Source: Gemmatimonadota bacterium (GTDB lineage Bacteria > Gemmatimonadota > Gemmatimonadetes > Longimicrobiales > Gaopeijiaceae). From it: DNA of 64,000 nucleotides. The notes under the pieces were generated by a model. It was not told the origin of the DNA, searched no databases, and worked only from the letters and a program-made list of their open reading frames with translations. Below are positions 58,770 through 64,000 of the stretch, in pieces. The position numbers and the translations under genes were made by a program. The stretch lies in contig JAWKQN010000004.1 of NCBI GenBank assembly GCA_041390125.1, positions 310,001 through 374,000 of the forward strand, read 5' to 3'. Position 1 is the first letter of the stretch. Each line of letters begins with the position of its first letter.

Positions 58770-59008
58770 ACTCCACCTGTTGCGGTAGACCCCGACGGGA
58801 GCGGCCGGACGACCGCTCCCGGGTCATCGGGAGAGGGCAATCGTCGCGCCAGCGGGTTCGAACGGCCCGAGCCGCGCGACCGCCCGTCGCCGGCCCGCCC
58901 GGGGGATCCTGCGTGCCGCTTCGCGGTACTGTCCCCCCATCCGACGAGGGCCCGGCTGGGCCCCGCCGTGCGACCGGCACCCGAGGTGCCCTCCTGGGAG
59001 TCCCGCCC
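58770..59008. other. Intergenic region before lspA
   Basis: 239 bases without a convincing gene. Frames on both strands are Arg/Pro/Gly-rich and lack ribosome-binding sites. It holds the hairpin at 58796-58821. I see no good promoter for lspA or for the peptide gene. Confidence 0.4.
58796..58821. promoter_or_regulatory. Stem-loop upstream of the peptide gene
   Basis: CGGGAGCGG (58796-58804) pairs with CCGCTCCCG (58813-58821) around 8 bases. Read on the minus strand it lies 27-52 bases before the peptide start, so it may be an attenuator, or a terminator for other transcription. Confidence 0.4.
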
Positions 59009-59542
59009 GTGAAGCAGAAGGTCTACACGTTCCTCGCGATCGTGCCGGCCCTGCTCGTCGTCGACTGGGTGACCAAGCGCTGGGCCCTGGAGGCCTTGGC
59101 GTCCGGACGCCAGATCCAGGTCATTCCGGGGTTCCTGCCCTTCACGCTGGCCTTCAATCGGGGGGCGGCCTTCGGGTTGGAGATCGGTGACGACCCCCGC
59201 CTGGTCTTCATCCCCATCACGCTGCTGGCCCTGGTCCTCCTGACCAGCCTCTATGTGAAGGCGGAGCGGGGGGATTGGCTGCGCCTGGTCTCGTTGGCGC
59301 TCGTCATCGGCGGTGCGCTCGGGAACCTCTACGATCGGGTCCGCTGGGAGCGCGGTGTGGTGGACTTCATCGGTCCGGCCAATCTCGGATTCGCCGACTT
59401 CCCCATCTTCAACGTGGCCGACATGGGCATCTCGTGCGGCGCGGTCCTCCTCGCGATCTCCTTCTGGTTGGAGGAGCGCAAGGCGCTCGCGGCCGCTGCG
59501 CCCGCCGAACCGGCTGCGGCGACCCCCCTCGAAGAACCTTGA
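59009..59542 (+). CDS. lspA: Lipoprotein signal peptidase
   Basis: 177 residues, four membrane helices. Conserved boxes: VDWVTKRWA, TLAFNRGAAFGL, GGALGNLYDRV and VVDFI...FPIFNVADMGI; the Asp residues of NLYDR and NVAD are the catalytic pair. It cuts prolipoprotein signal peptides after diacylglyceryl transfer, as needed for the lipoprotein at 22.7 kb. The stop overlaps the MscS start (TTGA). Confidence 0.94.
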   Translation: MKQKVYTFLAIVPALLVVDWVTKRWALEALASGRQIQVIPGFLPFTLAFNRGAAFGLEIGDDPRLVFIPITLLALVLLTSLYVKAERGDWLRLVSLALVIGGALGNLYDRVRWERGVVDFIGPANLGFADFPIFNVADMGISCGAVLLAISFWLEERKALAAAAPAEPAAATPLEEP

Positions 59543-60750
59543 CGTCGATCCCTCCGCTCGCGCTGGCTTTCTTGCAGGACACGCTCTCGGCTTCGGACTC
59601 CGTCCGGGCGGCGGCCGCCGCCGGTCCCTCCCTCTGGTCGGAGCTCACCTCCATCCCGCCCATGGCGTGGTTGATCGGGCTCGGTACCGGGGTGGGGACC
59701 GCTCTGGCGCTCGCGTTCGTGCTCCGCGTGCTCATCCGCCGCTTCGAAAAGATCGCGGCCCTGACCACCACGGACGTCGACGATCTCATCCTGCATCTGC
59801 TCAAGAGCACGCGCAGGCTGTTCGTCTTCCTCGTCGCGGTCTGGGCCGGCGCCCGGGTGGTGGACCTGCCACCCGCCATCTCGTCGTTCGTCCACGGCCT
59901 GCTCGTGGTGGGCCTGTTCTTCCAGTTCGGGCTCTGGGCCACGGGCGTCGTGAACCACCTGCTGGACCGGTATCGGCGGGCACAACTGGCCGTCGATCCC
60001 ACGTCGGCCACCGCGCTCGGCGCGCTCAGCTTCGTGGTGCGCACGGCCGTCTGGGTGATCGTCGTCCTCCTGGTGTTCGACAACCTGGGCTTCGACGTCA
60101 CTGCGCTGATCACCGGGCTGGGCATCGGCGGAATCGCGATCGCGCTGGCGGTGCAGAACGTCCTGGGCGACCTCTTCGCGTCGCTCGCCATCGTGCTCGA
60201 CAAGCCGTTCGTGGTCGGCGATTTCATCGCGGTCGACGGCATGAACGGCACCGTGGAACACGTGGGGGTGAAGACCACGCGGGTCCGGTCGCTCTCGGGC
60301 GAGCAGCTCGTCTTCGGGAACGCCAAGCTGCTGGGAAGCTCGATCCGGAACTACGGCCGGCTCCGCGAACGGCGCATCGTGTTCGTCCTGGGCGTCGAAT
60401 ACGGAACGCCGCGGGCCAAGCTGGAGCAGATCCCGGTGTGGCTGCGGGAAACGGTGGAGGGACTGGAGCAGGCGCGCTTCGACCGCGCGCATCTGCGCTC
60501 GTTCGGCGACTCGGCCATCGAGTTCGAGACGGTCTACTACGTGCTGGCGCCCGAGTACAACGTCTACATGGATCTGCAGCAGGCCATCAACCTGCGCATG
60601 CACCAGATCTTCGAGCGCGAGAACATCTCCTTCGCGTTCCCCTCCCGCACCCTGTACCTGCGGGGCCTGGAAGGGGTCGAGCGCGGCCTCAGCCGACCCG
60701 GATCCGAGCCGTCGGATCCAGGTGGATATGAGGCCGGTTCCCGCGGATGA
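59539..60750 (+). CDS. MscS-family mechanosensitive ion channel
   Basis: 403 residues from a TTG that overlaps the lspA stop. About four membrane helices; the pore helix and beta domain read ITGLGIGGIAIALAVQNVLG, then SLAIVLDKPFVVGDFI and IRNYGRL, the classic Gly/Ala-ridge of MscS. It relieves turgor on osmotic downshift. The last 62 bases overlap the 3' end of the convergent oxidoreductase gene. Confidence 0.9.
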   Translation: MTSIPPLALAFLQDTLSASDSVRAAAAAGPSLWSELTSIPPMAWLIGLGTGVGTALALAFVLRVLIRRFEKIAALTTTDVDDLILHLLKSTRRLFVFLVAVWAGARVVDLPPAISSFVHGLLVVGLFFQFGLWATGVVNHLLDRYRRAQLAVDPTSATALGALSFVVRTAVWVIVVLLVFDNLGFDVTALITGLGIGGIAIALAVQNVLGDLFASLAIVLDKPFVVGDFIAVDGMNGTVEHVGVKTTRVRSLSGEQLVFGNAKLLGSSIRNYGRLRERRIVFVLGVEYGTPRAKLEQIPVWLRETVEGLEQARFDRAHLRSFGDSAIEFETVYYVLAPEYNVYMDLQQAINLRMHQIFERENISFAFPSRTLYLRGLEGVERGLSRPGSEPSDPGGYEAGSRG

Positions 60751-61879
60751 GCGCCCGCGCCTCGTCGATCCGTCCCGGAAGGTTCCAGAGCGTCAGGCCG
60801 CGCACGCGGCCGCCCCGCAGGTAGTAGACGATCCCGCGCCGGTACGGGTCGGTCCACTCCTCGAACGTCTCCATCCCGGGCCCGACCTCCCCCACCACGT
60901 CGTAGTGCTGATCGAAGAGATCGGAGTAGTGGAAGGGGATGTGCTCGTAGCTGACGGACAGGCCCGCCATCGCCTGACCCGCCAGGAATCCGGACTGGTT
61001 GGCGTGGTCTTCGTGCTCCACGCGCAGCGTGCGACCCAGGATCGGACTCCAGAACGCGGCCACGTCCCCCGCGGCGAAGACGTTCGCGTCGGAGGTGCGG
61101 AAGGAGGCGTCCACCACGATGCCGTCCTCGACCTCCAGACGTGCGCCCTGCGCGAGCAGCACGTTCGGCGTCGCACCGATTCCGGCCACCACCACGTCGG
61201 CGCGCAAGGTCTCCGAGGAGGCGCCGGACACCGCGACCAGGAAGCGGGGACCGCTTCGCCGCACGGCGAGGACCTTGGTCCCCGGCCGCAGGTCCACGCC
61301 GCGCGTCCGGTACAGCGCGGCCAACTCCTCCCCGATCCCGGGTGTGGTGATCGGTTCGAGCACCCGCTCCTCGGGAAACAGCACCGTGACCTGCTTGCCC
61401 GCTTCGCAGAGCACCGCAGCCAGCTCGGTGGCGATGTAGCCCCCGCCGATCACGATCACCCGGGAGCTGGCCGCCGTGGCCGCGCGCAGGCGCCGATAGT
61501 CCTCCAGGGTCCGGAAGTGGATGACCTGGGGCACGGCGTCCGGGAGCGTGCGGGGCTGCAACCCGGTGGCGATCAGCAGCTTGTCGTAGCTGTAGATGGT
61601 CCCGCGCTCATCGAGCACGGTCCGGGGCTCCCGGTCGATGCGCTGGGCCCGGCGCCCCAGGTGGAGCTGGACGTTGGGCAACTCGCGGGTGCCGCGGAGC
61701 ACGCGCTCGACGGGCCATCCCTTCCACAAGCCCTTCGAGAGCGGAGGCCGATCGTACGGGGGATCGGATTCCTGCGAGAGGATTCCGATGCTGCCTTCGG
61801 GATCCACCGAGCGGATGCCGCGGGCCGCGGCATCGGCGGTGATGCCGCCCCCGACGATCAGGTAGCGGTGCTGGGGCAT
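60689..61879 (-). CDS. FAD-dependent NAD(P)H oxidoreductase (ferredoxin-reductase/AIF type)
   Basis: 396 residues. FAD motif YLIVGGGITADAAARGIRSVD at the start, PPYDRPPLSKGLWKG (FAD contact), NAD motif VIVIGGGYIATELAAVLCEAG near residue 140 and VFAAGDVAAFW. The C-terminal domain is of the ferredoxin reductase type. It could reduce a ferredoxin or a Rieske component; none is adjacent. Second gene after the CBS protein on the minus strand. Confidence 0.88.
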   Translation of the reverse strand: MPQHRYLIVGGGITADAAARGIRSVDPEGSIGILSQESDPPYDRPPLSKGLWKGWPVERVLRGTRELPNVQLHLGRRAQRIDREPRTVLDERGTIYSYDKLLIATGLQPRTLPDAVPQVIHFRTLEDYRRLRAATAASSRVIVIGGGYIATELAAVLCEAGKQVTVLFPEERVLEPITTPGIGEELAALYRTRGVDLRPGTKVLAVRRSGPRFLVAVSGASSETLRADVVVAGIGATPNVLLAQGARLEVEDGIVVDASFRTSDANVFAAGDVAAFWSPILGRTLRVEHEDHANQSGFLAGQAMAGLSVSYEHIPFHYSDLFDQHYDVVGEVGPGMETFEEWTDPYRRGIVYYLRGGRVRGLTLWNLPGRIDEARALIRGNRPHIHLDPTARIRVG

Positions 61880-61916
61880 GCTGGCCGGCCTTCTCCGTCC
61901 TTCGCTGCAGGTGACG

Positions 61917-63137
61917 TCACGGGGAGCGCTCGAACAGCACGGTCTCGATGCGCCGCCCCACCATCTCCACCACCCGGAACCGCCCCCCCTGGACCTCGAT
62001 CTGATCTCCCAGCCGGGGCACGCGGCCCAGCCGGCCGAAGAGATGACCGGCCAAAGTGTCGTTCAACGGGTCCTCCAGCGAAAGCCCCAGCCGCTCGTCG
62101 ACGGCCTCCAGGAGCGCGCCGCCCCAGATGCGCACGGAACCGTCGTCCGCCTCGACGAAATCGACGGGCTCGTCCACTTCGTGCTCGTCCTGGATCTCGC
62201 CGACGATCTCTTCGATGAGATCCTCCAGGGTCACCAGGCCGGCGGTCCCCCCGAACTCGTCGAGCACGATCATCATCTTGGTGCGCTTGAGGCGCATCTC
62301 CGGGATCAGCTCCTCGACGGGCTTGGACGCGGGAGCGAACTGCACCGGACGCATGATGCCGCGGATGGACGTCTCGCCCTCGCGGTCGGCCTCCCACAGG
62401 TCACGGGCCAGCAGCAGCCCCACCACCCGGTCCAGGCTGTTCTCGTATACGGGCAGGCGCAGGTGCCCCTCGTCCAGCATGAGGTCCTTGGCCTCCTGCA
62501 CGCTCGCGTCCACGGGGATGGCCACGATGTCCGTCCGCGGCGTCATCACCTGTCCGGCCGAGATCTCGTCGAGGTTCATGACGTTGGTCATGACCTGCCA
62601 CTCCGCTTCGTCGAGCGTGCCCTCGCGGCGGCCGATCTCGGCGAGCACCTCGATCTCGGCGCGGCTGATGGTCGGATGCGCGGTCCGCGGCTTGAGCAAC
62701 GACTGGACGAGCGAGAGCGACCAGACCACGGGCTTCATGATCCACACGAGCCCGCGCAGGACGAAGGCGGACGGGACCGCCAGGCCCTTCCAGAAGGACG
62801 CCCCGACCGTCTTGGGGATGATCTCGGACAGGATGAGGACGGCGAGCGTGAGGGCGGCCGAGAAGAGCGTCAGCCACTCGTCGCCGTAGACCTCCTGCAC
62901 GATGGCCCCGGCCAGGGCTGCCCCCACCGTGTGGGCGATGGTGTTGAGGGTGAGGATGGCCGCGATGGGCTCCTCGATCTCGGTGCGCAGCGCCTCGAGG
63001 TAGGCACCGGCCCGGGGACTCCGCTCCTTGAGCACCTGGACGTAGGGGTGCGTGATGGACAGCAGCACCGCTTCCAGGATGGAGCAGAGGAAGGAGATGG
63101 CGAGGGAGATCCCAACAACCCAGAGAAGCCTGGTCAT
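61917..63137 (-). CDS. CNNM/CorC-type membrane protein with CBS domains
   Basis: 406 residues from ATG 63137. An N-terminal DUF21/CNNM membrane domain of three to four helices (LSITHPYVQVLKERSP, LILSEIIPKTVGASFWKGLA) is followed by a CBS pair (VMTPRTDIVAIPVDASVQEA, GIMRPVQFAPASKPVEEL) and a C-terminal CorC_HlyC domain (GRVPRLGDQIEVQGGRFRVVEM). Such proteins handle magnesium or cobalt export. The frame extends upstream with an Arg-rich stretch that is not protein-like. Confidence 0.9.
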   Translation of the reverse strand: MTRLLWVVGISLAISFLCSILEAVLLSITHPYVQVLKERSPRAGAYLEALRTEIEEPIAAILTLNTIAHTVGAALAGAIVQEVYGDEWLTLFSAALTLAVLILSEIIPKTVGASFWKGLAVPSAFVLRGLVWIMKPVVWSLSLVQSLLKPRTAHPTISRAEIEVLAEIGRREGTLDEAEWQVMTNVMNLDEISAGQVMTPRTDIVAIPVDASVQEAKDLMLDEGHLRLPVYENSLDRVVGLLLARDLWEADREGETSIRGIMRPVQFAPASKPVEELIPEMRLKRTKMMIVLDEFGGTAGLVTLEDLIEEIVGEIQDEHEVDEPVDFVEADDGSVRIWGGALLEAVDERLGLSLEDPLNDTLAGHLFGRLGRVPRLGDQIEVQGGRFRVVEMVGRRIETVLFERSP

Positions 63138-63256
63138 CGGCCCGGTCGAGGTGGACGCCGGCCGGCGCCTCCTGCGCCGCGCGGCCGGGGCCGGTCTCCC
63201 GGCACCGAGCCGAAGATGGCGGCGAAGGCGCCAGCCCGCCAGCCACCGGCGTGCCC

Positions 63257-63285
63257 TTTTCCACACGGCGGCGGCAGGCGAGAAT
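63257..63285 (+). promoter_or_regulatory. Weak candidate promoter for the last gene
   Basis: TTTTCC (63257-63262), 17 bases, GAGAAT (63280-63285). Only partial matches, but the position suits the ATG at 63311. Confidence 0.3.
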
Positions 63286-63310
63286 GCTCCCGAACCCCAC
63301 GAGGAGCCCG

Positions 63311-64000
63311 ATGCCCGACCGCGAGACCGACTACAATCCGTACCGACCCGGAGGGCCGCCCCCGCCGCTCCGTCTCGCCCGCCGCCTCGATCCGAGCATC
63401 TTCCAGTTGCCGGTCGAGAAGATGCGCAGCGGCTACTACTCCGACAAATACTTCGTCCGGGCCCGCGACGTGCTGCGCGCCGACGGGGCCGATCCCACGG
63501 TCACGGTCCAGGTGTTCCAGAAGCACCACGCCTGGGTGGCAGGGACGGACGAGGCCATCGCCATCCTCAAGCTGTGCCTCACGGAGGGGTACGCCTTCTC
63601 CGACCTCGAGGTCCTGGCGCTCTGGGACGGCGACACGGCCGAGCCCTGGGAGCCCGTGCTGGAGATCACGGGTCCGTACGCGGCCTTCGCGCATCTGGAG
63701 ACGCTCTACGTGGGGGTGTTGTCGCGGCGCACGAAGATCGCCACCAACACGCGGGAGGTGGTGGAGGCGGCCTGGCCCAAGCCCGTCATGTTCTTTCCCG
63801 CCCGCCACGACCACTGGATGGTCCAGACCGGCGACGGCTGGGCGGCCCACATCGCGGGCGCCATCGGCGTCTCGACCGACGCGCAGGCCTCCTGGTGGGG
63901 CTCGGAGGGCATCGGGACGGTCCCGCACGCGCTGATCGCCGCGTACGGCGGCGATACGGTGCGGGCCTCGCAGGCGCTGGCCGAGCACGTCCCCGAACAC
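63311..64000 (+). CDS. Nicotinate phosphoribosyltransferase-like protein (3' partial)
   Basis: 230 codons are visible and the frame is open at the right edge. AAC...ATG at 63311 has AGGAG just upstream. Landmarks: RSGYYSDKYFVRARDVL near residue 45, LEITGPYAAFAHLETLYVGVLSRRTKIATNTREVV near residue 120 (split here into the Y.GVLSRR.. phosphoribosyl-site block), and FPARHDHWM. The fold is that of nicotinate/quinolinate phosphoribosyltransferases in NAD salvage. The catalytic His block and C-terminus may lie outside. Confidence 0.8.
   Translation, partial: MPDRETDYNPYRPGGPPPPLRLARRLDPSIFQLPVEKMRSGYYSDKYFVRARDVLRADGADPTVTVQVFQKHHAWVAGTDEAIAILKLCLTEGYAFSDLEVLALWDGDTAEPWEPVLEITGPYAAFAHLETLYVGVLSRRTKIATNTREVVEAAWPKPVMFFPARHDHWMVQTGDGWAAHIAGAIGVSTDAQASWWGSEGIGTVPHALIAAYGGDTVRASQALAEHVPEH

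Noticed and set aside
58851..58872. Sequence like a tRNA T arm (GCGGG TTCGAAC)
   Set aside because: The 3' side does not pair and no acceptor or anticodon arm is present.
58585..58980. 131-codon minus-strand frame across the peptide gene
   Set aside because: Arg-rich and low in hydrophobic pattern, in a different frame from the well-supported 56-codon gene; no ribosome-binding site.
59539..59561. TTGACG at the lspA-mscS junction as a -35 box
   Set aside because: No -10 at 16-18 bases; the TTG is better explained as the coupled mscS start codon.
1..64000. CRISPR arrays, insertion sequences, rRNA genes, replication origin
   Set aside because: No regularly spaced repeats, transposase motifs, rRNA sequence or DnaA-box cluster was seen on either strand.

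Overview
This is a gene-dense, very G+C-rich bacterial chromosome segment. Genes are packed head to tail, and most neighbours share start and stop bases (ATGA, GTGA or TTGA overlaps). The gene set suggests a Gemmatimonadota-like bacterium: a class II photolyase beside a CarH-controlled carotenoid operon, a methylmalonyl-CoA pathway, HPr kinase with a mannose-family PTS, a secreted FlgD-like 'NPFNP' domain protein, and Mut/SelB/tmRNA housekeeping. The phylum is an inference from gene content; nothing here proves it. Several promoters I could read share one form: a TTGACN-like -35, a 17-bp spacer (18 in one case) and a -10 of the type TANNTT.

Layout. 1-5.1 kb (+): the tail of a hybrid histidine kinase, a dolichol/phytol kinase-like membrane protein, class II photolyase and a TIGR01777-type epimerase. 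5.2-11.7 kb (-): a light-responsive carotenoid operon in transcription order carH, cruF, a crtE-crtB fusion, a secreted helical-repeat protein, an acyltransferase and crtI. A promoter overlaps an inverted repeat just ahead of carH. 11.9-14 kb: pdxH, a secreted jelly-roll-like protein, a YdjM-type membrane protein and tRNA-Leu(UAA). 14.1-17.7 kb (-): a copper/redox operon (Tat-exported PLP enzyme, CopC-CopD fusion, HMA copper chaperone, exported thioredoxin). 17.8-22.7 kb (+): rnz, an aroA-cmk fusion and rpsA with its own promoter and a long leader stem-loop. 22.7-32.2 kb (+): a lipoprotein with a ligand-binding fold, then acyl-CoA carboxylase subunits and methylmalonyl-CoA mutase (propionyl-CoA to succinyl-CoA), with a PDZ protein and an rRNA methyltransferase among them. 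32.3-47.9 kb (+): one long run of overlapping genes (fmdB, argS, pfkB-like, purM, riboflavin genes, nusB, glycosyltransferase, hpf, hprK, PTS IIA/IIB/IIC/IID, ptsH, ptsI). 48-53.7 kb (+): metK with a 14-bp-stem terminator, bifunctional nuclease-like protein, a membrane protein, recO and selB. 53.7-55.8 kb: FlgD-like sorting-domain protein, ptsN (-) and dusB (+), the last apparently leaderless.

55.9-59.0 kb looks like accessory DNA. It starts with a tmRNA gene (tag ANSELALAA) whose last bases recur as a 22-bp direct repeat 192 bp downstream, the expected scar of an element integrated into ssrA. Next come an ArsR regulator with a clear operator at its start site, two START/AHSA1-type proteins, a small conserved protein of unknown function and a hidden 56-codon gene on the minus strand. 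The leader of that peptide matches the lasso-peptide recognition pattern YxxPxLx3Gx5T exactly, yet no lasso maturation gene is present. This orphan RiPP-like precursor is the most novel item in the window. 59-64 kb: lspA, an MscS channel, an NAD(P)H/FAD oxidoreductase, a CorC/CNNM-type CBS protein and the start of a nicotinate phosphoribosyltransferase-like gene that runs off the end.
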